64,000 bases of DNA from contig CM018605.1 of the NCBI GenBank assembly GCA_009192285.1, positions 1,388,530 to 1,452,529 of the forward strand. Direction: 5' to 3'. Origin of the DNA: Morchella semilibera (lineage: Eukaryota; Ascomycota; Pezizomycetes; Pezizales; Morchellaceae). Shown piece by piece: positions 49,981 through 60,500 of the stretch. The notes under the pieces were generated by a model. It saw only the letters and a program-made list of their open reading frames with translations, did not search any database and was not told where the DNA came from. The translations under genes and the position numbers were made by a program. How positions within the stretch are numbered: position 1 is the stretch's first letter; the number at the start of each line of letters is the position of its first letter.

Positions 49981-52785
49981 ATGCTTCCGCGATCCCGAAT
50001 TCTCGCGAGGCATTCGGCGGCGCCGACTCGACTCTTGTTCCAGCGGTCCTCAAAACTTTGTCTTCGTACGCCGGGATTGGTGGCTCCTCTAATTGTTTCC
50101 GGTGGTGTTGCAGCGCGGAGGCCGTATGCTACTGTGAATAAAGGGCCTGGCGAGGGTGAAGATAACAAGGACAAGAAGATTCCTGGTTCCTCGAGAGCAC
50201 CCCCGATCTCGGAATTCAAGCCTGATCAGTGGGATAAACTTCACCCAGAGCACCAGAAATTGATAGCTCTAATTATCCGCGACCCCGAGGCAACATGGAA
50301 CAGTTGGCCCGTGGACCAGAGGAAGGCGTTTATTGGGATGGTAGAGGATGCGAGCAAGAAGGCGGAGAAACTCTCCAACCTCCCATGGATGCCCAGGGCT
50401 ATCAGGGATATGGCATCTCTTTTTGGTTTAAGCTCGGGCCCCCAGAATGTACAGAATAAGAAGGAGGAAGGCCAACAGCAAGGAAAGGAGGAATCAGAGA
50501 GCAAAACTGAAGAAGAGAGTGGAAAAGAGAAGCAGGAACAGCGAGGGAAGCAGGGGGAAACCGAAGGAAAGGGATCTGATGGGAAAATGCCATTTGGGAT
50601 TCCTAATGACGGCAAAGGTGGACCTCGAGAGTTCAAGTTCGATATCACCAACCTCATTGCAACAACCGTTATTTCCTTATTTGTATACCAGTTTCTCGTT
50701 CCTGGCCAGGAAGCTCGGGAGATCACCTGGCAGGAATTCCGGAATACTTTCTTTGATAAAGGTCTTGTCGAGAAGTTAACTGTCGTGAACCGTAGCCGGG
50801 TGAAGGTCAACCTTCACAGGGCGGCTACTGCGCAAATGTACCCCGATTCACCCGCCGCCGGTAACCCACAGTTTTACTATTACTTTAGCATTGGTTCTGT
50901 GGAGGCTTTCGAACGACGATTGGATGATGCGCAGAAGGAATTGGGTATCCCCAGTTCCGAGCGGATTCCTGTGGCCTACAAAGATGAGATCTCTTGGACT
51001 GGAACTGTTCTATCGTTCGCCCCTACGCTTCTTGTAATAGGGTCCATCTTCTGGTTGTCACGCCGTGCCTCCGGCGGCGCTGGTGGACAAAGTGGTATCT
51101 TTGGGATTGGAAAATCTAGGGCCAAACTTTTCAACCAAGAAACCGACATCAAGACTAAATTCAAAGATGTAGCTGGTATGGATGAGGCAAAGGTGGAAAT
51201 TATGGAGTTCGTTTCGTTCCTTAAGCAACCTGAGCGCTTCCAGAAACTCGGTGCTAAAATTCCTCGCGGTGCCATCCTATCTGGCCCACCTGGTACTGGT
51301 AAGACTCTTCTTGCAAAGGCGACTGCTGGGGAGGCCCAGGTTCCTTTCTTTTCAGTATCCGGTTCTGAATTCGTTGAAATGTTTGTGGGAGTTGGTCCTT
51401 CTCGCGTCCGCGACCTGTTTGCGAAGGCAAGGAAGAACGCACCATGCATCATCTTCGTCGATGAAATTGATGCTATCGGAAAATCCCGTGCGAAGTCCAA
51501 TTTTGGTGGTGGTAATGACGAACGGGAATCAACACTTAACCAACTTCTTACAGAAATGGACGGGTTCAACACAACCGAACAAGTTGTTGTTTTAGCGGGT
51601 ACCAACCGTGCCGACGTTCTTGACAAGGCATTGATGAGACCTGGGCGGTTTGATAGACACATTACGATAGATCGCCCAACCATGGATGGAAGAAAGCAAA
51701 TCTTCCTCGTCCATCTTAAGAAGATTGTAACCTCGGAGGACATGGAGTACCTGAGTGGAAGACTTGCGGCGCTTACCCCCGGATTTTCAGGGGCTGATAT
51801 TGCTAACTGTGTTAATGAAGCCGCCCTTATTGGTTTGTTGCCAATATTCACCCAAGACAAGGGTCTAGCATACTAATAATGTCCTAGGCGCTCGAGGAAA
51901 CGCCGAGACTGTCGCTATGACGCACTTTGAACAGGCTATTGAGCGTGTTATTGGTGGTCTGGAGAAGAAGTCACTTGTCCTTAATCCAGAAGAGAAGAAG
52001 ACCGTTGCCTACCATGAAGTACGACCCTTCTCTAGGGCGGGGTGTTTCTTCTGCATGATTTACTGACTAGACAGGCCGGCCATGCTGTATGTGGTTGGTT
52101 TTTGAAATACGCCGATCCACTTCTCAAGGTCTCAATTATTCCCCGTGGTCAAGGTGCACTTGGTTACGCGCAATACCTTCCTCCGGGAGAGCAATATCTT
52201 ATGTCTATGTCGCAATTAATGGACCGCATGGCAATGACATTGGGAGGCCGCGTCTCCGAGGAGATCCACTTTGACACAGTAACCTCCGGAGCCTCTGACG
52301 ATTTTAACAAGGTTAATCGCATGGCATCCGCCATGGTTACAAAATGGGGAATGAGCAAGGATATTGGCTTTGTTTACTATGACGATGATGAAGGCCAAAG
52401 ACTCCAAAAGCCTTTCTCAGAGGAGACAGCACGCCGGATCGATAAGGAGGTAAAGAGACTTATTGATGAGGCCTATGTTAGGTGCAAAACCCTCTTGACG
52501 GAGAAGAAAGAGCTTGTGGGATTGATTGCGGAGGAGCTTCTGAGGAAGGAGGTATTGGGTAGAGAAGATATGATCAGGATTTTGGGCAAGAGGCCGTTTG
52601 AGGAGAACAAAGATTTCGAGAAGTTTTTCAATAAGGCGCATCGAGTCAGCTCTCCACCGTAAGTGATATCCAACTTTCCAAGCCAACTATCTTACCAAAC
52701 CGTGCTAAAATCAAAACACAGCCCATTCCCAGAAGACCAACCTCTAGTCAATGAATCCGGCAATTCCCCCACGCCCCCATCATAA
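49981..52785 (+). CDS. YTA12: Mitochondrial m-AAA protease subunit, YTA12/AFG3-like
   Basis: An inner-membrane AAA metalloprotease that degrades misfolded membrane proteins and matures some imports on the matrix side. Exons 49981-51832, 51888-52018, 52075-52658 and 52722-52785 give 876 residues. Order: Arg-rich presequence ([19 protein letters not shown]), charged Gln/Glu/Lys linker, FtsH_ext segment between two membrane spans ([16 protein letters not shown] about 224; [18 protein letters not shown] about 342). The AAA+ module has Walker A GPPGTGKT (about 434), Walker [10 protein letters not shown] and arginine finger RPGRFDR. The M41 protease zinc site HEAGH (about 660) is split exactly by intron two, and GASDD carries the third ligand. 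The long N-terminus fits Yta12 better than Afg3. The start at 49981 gives the presequence; upstream in-frame sequence is leader-like. Confidence 0.95.
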
Positions 52786-53783
52786 ACAAACCCTACTCAA
52801 ACTATTTCATTGTATTTTTTTACTCCCTTCCTCGACATTGACTGGCTGGTTTCTTTTTTGTATATAAATGTGACATAACCCTTTTTTTTCTCAGCTACCA
52901 TCAAGCCAACTAAGCACCGCTCAATTCTTCAGCTTCTCGGTTTCTTTTATCAATTTTCGTTGCATAATTTTTCCGGGAGAGAATTTTTGGGTTTGAGGTT
53001 TTACTTGATGTGCGTGTTTAGATGGTCTACCGGGAGCGAAAGAAGTGTGGAATTGATAGAAAAATGTGAGCGCAGCAAATTCCGAAGGTGATTAATGGGT
53101 TTTATATGTTTGGTCGATGGATATCTTATAATCAATTAAGTAAGCTGAAGGGGCTCCTTCTAGTGAGGTCTGAGTTCATGTACCGTAAAAAAAAGAAAGG
53201 ACTCGTACGTGGTTTGGTATAATATGTTGCTTTTTCGTCACCTCGATCGCGAGTCATAAATTTAGCCTCGAACAAGAGAGTTGCTTTTAGAAATAAATCG
53301 GGTCTAGACCTTATCGAAAAATGCGTATATGTCTCCAGTTTTAGGAGCGCTTCGGGTTCGTAACCTGGTTTTAGGGGGTCTGTTGTACTACAGCCCCGGA
53401 GGGAGCTCCGGTTTCTCATACAGTCATTGCCTTGAGTAATCTGCTATACCCGCATGGGTATACGTAAATGGTGTCTGGATTAAAAAGGCTCTGTGTGAGG
53501 TTTGATACAGATTTTGTTAATTCCCTTTAATAGGGTCGCGATTGTGTCAGAAGATGTTAACTACTCTGACCCAGGATAGGGGCAAATCAGCCCCCCCCCC
53601 CCGGCACTCTGAGAACAGAAGCTCGTAAGGGCTTTTGAAATGGCTGTGGGATTGACCGTTTCGTGGAGGTCAATGATCAGTATTGCGTGATATGCTTGCT
53701 CAGCGCATTTCAAATTTGATGTATTAGTAAGGAAGGACCTCAAACACGTGATCCCGTTTTATTATCAGTAAGGTGTACTAGTA
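52786..53783. other. YTA12 3' flank, gene-free
   Basis: No gene seen; AT-rich 3' flank with a C run at 53590-53602. It ends at the first of two MITEs. Confidence 0.6.
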
Positions 53784-53867
53784 CTACGGGGGTAGGGGAA
53801 AGTCTCCAGAACTGCGGCTATGGTTGCAACTGACCATAGTTCTGGAGACTTACCCCTACCCCCGTAG
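53784..53867. mobile_element. 84 bp hairpin MITE, copy 1
   Basis: Non-autonomous element flanked by TA on both sides (53782-53783, 53868-53869), so probably mobilised by a Tc1/mariner-type transposase. It is almost wholly an inverted repeat: about 30 bp arms beginning CTACGGGGGTAGGGG with a single mismatch, around a 24 base loop. It is related to the copy 75 bp downstream: same length, same CTACGGG start, and GCGGCT and TTGCAAC / CTGCAAC in the centre. It does not share ends with the Fot1-like element at 17,325. Confidence 0.9.
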
Positions 53868-53942
53868 TACAGTAAGTAGTATTTATAATAAACCCTACAC
53901 ACTTAGTCACGTACTTAGGTAACACCGAAAAATTTTCATGTA

Positions 53943-54026
53943 CTACGGGTGTAGGGGTAGGTCTGTAGACAGTGGTCGCGGCTGCAACAGCAGTAGGTGT
54001 CTACAGACTTACCCCTACACCCGTAG
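53943..54026. mobile_element. 84 bp hairpin MITE, copy 2
   Basis: Same family and length as the copy at 53784-53867, flanked by TA (53941-53942, 54027-54028). Arms begin CTACGGGTGTAGGGGTAGG and continue to about 28-30 bases. The inner arm sequence differs from copy 1 (TCTGTAGACA against TCTCCAGAACT) but each copy is self-complementary, so arms changed in step or the two are distinct subfamilies. It lies 201 bases upstream of the NACHT-ankyrin ATG. Confidence 0.9.
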
Positions 54027-54227
54027 TACATATAAGTGGCAAATATCATATCATTATCGGTAGGTGGAGTCAGGTTCTGAAGACAACAACTTCAGCTCTT
54101 GTTGTGGGAAAGCCAAGCCAAGGAGGAACTATATCTCCTGTGCCACGCGCTCACGCATCTCACGCATCTCACGAAGCGGTCAACCAATCCGGTGCACCTA
54201 AAGTGCAAGGATAACATCTTCCGCTCA

Positions 54228-57200
54228 ATGGCAGAGGTACTCGGATTAGCATCATCAATCATTGCTATAATCCAAATCACAGCAAAGATAACACAGCTAG
54301 CTTATCAGTACACGACCGATGTTCGGGGGGCGCCCGAGTCCATTAAGGTGTTTCTGGACGAGATTCGGTCACTCACCTATATTCTTAATGCCCTTGACGA
54401 GTGTCGTAAGAAAAACCCCCATCTAGGTGCGATCCAGAAGCTTGAGAGGCCGTTGAATAAACATCTAGTGGAAATGAACATGCTTGCAATGAAACTTGAG
54501 TCGAAGATCAACCCTAGCTGGTGGAGAAGAACTATTACCAGACTGAAGTGGCCGCTGAATGACGGTGAGATGACTGAATATTTGGCTAAGATTGAGCGGT
54601 TCAAATCGATGATTATGATAGCCATAGGGACAGCAAATCTGTAGGTTTTACCGTCGCGGCTTAATATATATATTAACTAATAATGTTTCAATCAGGAAAG
54701 GTCCCAACAAGTGGCTGTTAGGGGTGCTGAGCGGGGGATTGGAAAGATGCAGGGTATGCACTATTTGATGGGCGGGCCCGAGGGGGTGCCCCCAACTGGT
54801 AAGAATTGCTTAACGTGTTATTGATACATAAATATTCCACTCCGAAATAGTATCGATGACTCTGATTCCCTTCGGGAGTCTTGAGGGCCTGAGGGTGTCT
54901 TTGGCCTAATTAGTTCTATCGATCACAAACAGCAGTACTCAATTATATAGCTAACTAACATCGGAACATCATTAGATGAAAGGCGCAGCTTGGTCCTTAA
55001 CTGGTTATACCCATATTCACCCGACCAGAAACATGCCGAGATCGTTAAAAGAAGACAAATAGACACTAGTCGGTTGATCCTGGAAACCTCGGAGTTCGGG
55101 AGGTGGATAGCAGGTGATGCTGGTTCACGGATTCTATTAGTTCTTGGTATAGGTAAGTAACTCTCTACGCACAAATGTTTCTAAATATCTATATGTACTA
55201 ATTTAGTATAGCCGGGGCCGGCAAAACTTTCATGACGTATGTGTTCACTGAAGCCCGCATACAACACCCAAATTAAGTATGAAGATGGGCTTTAGGTCCT
55301 TTATGATCGATTACTTGTCCCGTCAACCCTCACAAGAGGTTTGCGGGGTGGCTTATGTTTATTTCGATTATAAAAACCCGGATTTACAGAAACCTACGTC
55401 CATACTTGCAAGTCTAGGAAAGCAGTTAGCCTGTCAAACGCAACAAGCACTACCCAAAGAGCTTGATTACGTATACGATGAGCTTTCGTACCAGCAAAGA
55501 CGACCCTCTATCGAGCAACTATATCAGATCCTTCTTCGACTTACAAGACACTTCGACAAAACCTTCATCGTCTGTGATTCTCTTGATGAATACCAAGGCC
55601 AACGAAGGGAATTATTACCGTTATTTCGCCGAATGGAGGGGAACGGTATTTGGTTGCTATTAACTAGCCGCGAAGACTGCGTTGATGTAAAGGAATTTTT
55701 CCAGGATTCGACCAAGGTTAGATTTTGTGTAACCAGCGAGGTTATAGAGAACTATATTGAACGAAGAATAACGGGCCTCAACATACCGGGGAAGGACAGA
55801 GGTTTGGTTGTCTCTGAGCTCACGGGTCGTGCCGAAAGAATGCATGTAACCTCCTAAAATCCACATGTAATATTTACTCATAGCCTCCTAGATTTTTGCT
55901 TGCTTTCTCCAGCACGAAGTACCTATGTGAGCAGATGGGAAGAGGGGGTGATCTGGGGCAACCCTCCAAAGAAAGCTCCGCTACAAGCTATAGCTCCCTC
56001 GCACACACTCACTCGGGATATCTATTTGAACTTTTGGGGCAACTCGAGGTCCCCAAAGGTCCAACTTCAAACCCGGATAGCCCTCTGGATAGCACTTACA
56101 AATTCTACATGGCTGCTTTCCGCGCACAACCACCTGAATCTGTTGAACTGGGGCTCAGCGTCCTCTTATGGCTTGTCAAAGCCCGACGAACACTCAAAGT
56201 ATCTGAGCTACAACTAGCGGTTTCCATGCATACGAGGAAGCGAAAATGTAAAAACTTTCACGAAATAGATCTACCCGATAGGAAAATGATACTCGATGTT
56301 TGTGCCAATTTCATTTTGTATGACGAGGAGGATGATACCATCAAGCTTATTCACTACACGGCCCAAGAGTTTCTCCTTAAAAACCTTATGATCCCTAGTG
56401 ATGCAGACTTGAAGGTAGCTCTGGCCTGTATCTCCTATCTCTCACTTGACATATTTGCGCAGGGTGCATGTACCACCAATAGCTCTCTGGAAACACGGCG
56501 AAAGCAACATCCCTTTCACAAATATGCTTCCGAGAATCTGTCGTATCATCTCAGGTCATGCAATGAGGCCAGTACGGAAAATGCTGTTTTCAGTTTCCTT
56601 AAAGAGCCAGGGTGCGTGAAATCATACCTTCAGGCCCTCCACTGTAAGGCGCCGCCATCTAGTACTGGGGGGGAGCCAGAGTACCACGATCAATACCCTA
56701 AGCAGCAAACATCACTCCACATCGCAGCTACTTTAGGGCACCTTACTGTGACTCAGAAGTTGCGGAGGGGGGGCGCTAGAATAAATGCCCTCGATGACTA
56801 CGGAAAAACTCCAATGCTGATAGCTACGATGGAGGGTCACAAAACGATCGTAAACCTACTACTCCAAAAGAGAGCTGACCCCTCAATTCCAGATAAGAAC
56901 GGTATCACCCCGCTACATGTGTCGATTTCTCAAGGACATGGAGCAGGATCTATGCTTAAGTTATTACTTGACAGAGGCGTGAATCCATCTACCATGGACC
57001 ATAGAGGCTGCACACCCCTTCATTGGGCGGCTTCTCAGGGACTCGAACCAGAAACTCGGATTTTGCTTGGGCACGGTGCCAACATCTCGAGTACAGATCT
57101 GAAGGGATGGACTGCCCTGCATTATGCGGTAAAAAACGGACACGAACCACTAGTTCGGGCCCTACTTGAATGTGGCGCCAGTCCATCCTCTATAGATCAA

Positions 57201-57563
57201 GATGGAAGAACTGCACTTCATTTAGCAGTGTTGTATAAGCCAATACTTGAGTTATTGTTAAAGAAAGGCGCCAATATCACAAGCGTAGACAGCCGTGGAC
57301 GAACAGTGCTGCATTGGGCATGTTATTTGGGGGGTTTGGACGTAGTTAATTTGCTCTTGGAGAGTAATGCGGATCACTCGTACGTAGATGATGAAGGACG
57401 TACAGCACTACATTATGCAGCTTCTGAGGGCCACGATCCCATTGTAGAACTTTTGAGAGAAGTGGGTGCCGATCTTTCAGCCACAGACAATAGGGGACAA
57501 ACAGCATATCAGGTGGCTGTGGCAAGAAATCATGCATCGATCATTCAACTGTTGGAGCCTTGA
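54228..57563 (+). CDS. NACHT-ankyrin STAND protein (fungal NLR-like), possibly with one frame break
   Basis: An NLR-type receptor candidate for non-self recognition, about 980 residues. Exons: 54228-54640, 54696-54798, 54976-55152, 55212-55236, 55296-55845 and 55884-57563. The N-terminal helical domain (MAEVLGLASSIIAIIQITAK to RLKWPLNDGEMTEYLAKIER) resembles the STAND N-terminal domain PF17111. Next come the pre-NACHT signature (NWLYPYSP, IVKRRQIDTSRL), Walker A GIAGAGKT across intron three, and Walker B FIVCDSLDEY. A winged-helix-like part (LKVSELQLAVSM, IHYTAQEFLL) precedes nine ankyrin repeats (TPLHWAASQG, TALHYAVKNG, TALHLAV and so on). The first splice junction does not keep phase by one base, and the last intron would be only 38 bp. 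It may be intact with a sequence error, or a recent pseudogene. Confidence 0.8.
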
Positions 57564-60500
57564 CGTGGCGGCTTTGGAGAATGGTGCTTTTAGTAGATCT
57601 CAGGGTTAACGTTGTAAGGTATTGAGTGTGGAGGCTACGGATATTTGTGAGAATAGGCTGTAAGAGGGATTTGGTGGACGAGGATTCTAGATTGTTTTTG
57701 TGATTTTGTGTGATGAAAGTAGGTTTGTTACTGTTTGTACGTTTTGTAATCTGTAAGTGTGTTTGTTTGTCTAGCTGGTTCTTTCTACCCCCACGCTTAG
57801 CCTATTCTTTACGTGAAGCACACAAGTTCAATGCATCAAAAACGCCTCTAGCATCCGGCACTATTATATTAACGCGGTCAATAAGTAGAGGCCAAGCTAT
57901 ACACACAGGCTCGCAATAGATCGATCTAACCTAAACTAGGTTTAGCTCACCTCTATAGTCAATATTTTATATCTATAATCCCCCTATAATTTACAGTATG
58001 AGCCGTAATATCTACAACTAAAGCCACCAAGTAAATTAAAACAATTGGTGGAGATATCATGAAACCTAGAGTACTCGTCTCAGACCTGATTATACTATCA
58101 CCATATGATAAACCTTAATCTATAGATAGTTACATGTAATACTAACTTCGTTGAAAGAGTAACTACTTATGTACTTGCATGTACAGAATCTAGTAGCGTA
58201 GGATTCTTGCAAAAGTGGGTATTACGTAGCCCGATAGTTCTATTATTCAAAGGAAATAAAAAAAAGTTAGTCCTCCAGGGGTGGGGATGGAACCCACCCC
58301 CATGCGCGGCTGGGGAACCACTACTCCACGACCACACAAGACCCACATTTGCAATAATTTTACTAGACTCTGTATACATGTGCTTTTATGTAAGTACCTA
58401 GTGTATACTTAAGTATAACCCACAAATTTCTAATTATACATGTAGAGAGGTATCTCAGGTGGCTACTAACTGAAACAAAGATATCCGCTCTCTACTACCT
58501 ACAGAACTTACCTGTCAGTACCGGTTGCTGCAAGACCGATCAACCCCTAAAATCCCGCGGATTCGGATCTCGGAACCCGTCCTCCTGGTAGCGATTCACG
58601 AAGGTCACAGCCAATCAGCCCCTTAATCAGAGATTGGGTCACCGAAAGTCCTCCTAATGCTTGTTTTCACCTCACAAGACCAATATTGTAGCTCCGAGAT
58701 GTCCTCGGCCTCGGAGGTATCAGGAGCCGAAGGATCACGGAGTATCACTCGTTTAGGTGGTACCCACAGTCAAGCTCTGCTGCGCCGGACTCCGGAACTA
58801 GGCGGGATCCGAGAGTATAGTCGATGGGTAGGTGATATCTCTTCTGTTCTTAAGAGTAAGATGATGCGAGGCTGCAAATACCGGTTGCGTCGTGGGTCAG
58901 GGGACATGGGATAGATGAGCGGGGCATTGATCCCCTCGAGAGGTAACTGGACCTTTACAGACATTCAGAGGGGCGGGATGAAGCCACAGCTGTCAAAAGT
59001 GGTATGATTCTCGAACAGCAGAATCAGTCGTCCGATCAGCTAACGCGTCAAGGTGCATGTTCGCCAATTTTACCTACATGCTCAAGAGCCCAAGAAACCC
59101 TTAATGGAGAATTCCACAAGCACGGGCCTTTCTGCAAGTCTAGGGATAATTCATTGGTCCCACGCGATGTTCGTATGATTTAGGGTCTAGACTTGTATAG
59201 AAGTTAATAATAGAACCCTCACTTCCTGCATACCGCTGAAGGAAGAAGCCGCATGTTTGCAGGGATATGCACGCGACTACAACTTCAGGCCGACTTACCT
59301 ATGACCGAACAAATGTAATGTGTTGAAGAGGGCCGAGTCAGACTCTTTAATACCGGCCCTTATATACCCGTGAAATATAAGTGCGGATGAACTCGAGCCT
59401 AGTAAAGGTGAAATTATTATCATTGAGCGGGGGAATAGTGGGGAGTCTGCTTAACTAATAGCTAGATTCAATTGGCTGTTGAAGTTGACGGAGTCATGGG
59501 CTCTGCCAGTGATGATGAGAGCGATGATTGGGGGTGATGATGGTGATCACAATTGTAGGCACTTAGAATTAGGTGGTAGACAGCGATGCCTTCATGTATT
59601 CGCCGAGAAGAGGGGCAGGCAGAGTCGATGATGAGGGCGATAGTTTTGATGCTGGCGCTGGTGTAATGTATGGAGGAAGGCCGTCCATGGTGCTGACTTT
59701 GACTCGGCAAAAATAAGGTTAATACATGTATATAGTGTATACGTAGGGTTTTATCTTGATTTTAAAAAAACTAGGATACACGTACACAAAATACAACACT
59801 GTGGTATTTGTGTCTAGCTAAAGGACTCCTTGAGCGATTGTTCTCCTCTTGAGCTGGAAGGGGATCCCTTTATCGGGTTTCTAGCAGCTTTTTATACGTC
59901 ATGAGCATCCGCTTCCCGAAGTCAGACCCGTCCCTGAAAAACCTACCGATAGGAGATTCCCTAGCACATGATCTATTTACCATATATCATTCATTTAACT
60001 ACATATACTCTGTGAGTTAATTGAGCTAATTACCCATCCCAGATACGATGCCTAGACTCCAGTCTTTAGACCGAGTGATATATTATGAATAAAATCACAA
60101 TTCAATTCATAAGACTCTGATCCGAACGATGGACCGATTGGTTGATTGGTTTGGGTTTGAGTGGAAACCTATTATTACTCCTATCTATCGCTTAAACAAA
60201 TAGAGTTTTACGCGTATATACTACGAATAAGATGGAGGTAAAGCCTCAAGTTCCGATTATCCTTAAGCTATCATTACTGACCCTATATATATATATAGTT
60301 ATCTATAGTATAGAGTTGACCCGAATGGTAAATCAATTTTTTGATAAAGAGGTAACAGGATCTATAGAAGAAAGCCGCACTTTTGGAAGCAGCTTTAAAA
60401 GGGCAGCGATTTAAGGGACCGTTCTTGGGCTGTTAATGTTTCGCCCAGCGCATTTCTAAACGGCCCAAGTTTGAAACTCGAATCGGAGAATAGGGCGTCT

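Noticed and set aside
58657-58914. Possible small protein of 85 residues
   Set aside because: Not recognised, no supporting splice or neighbour context, in a region without genes; length is within chance.
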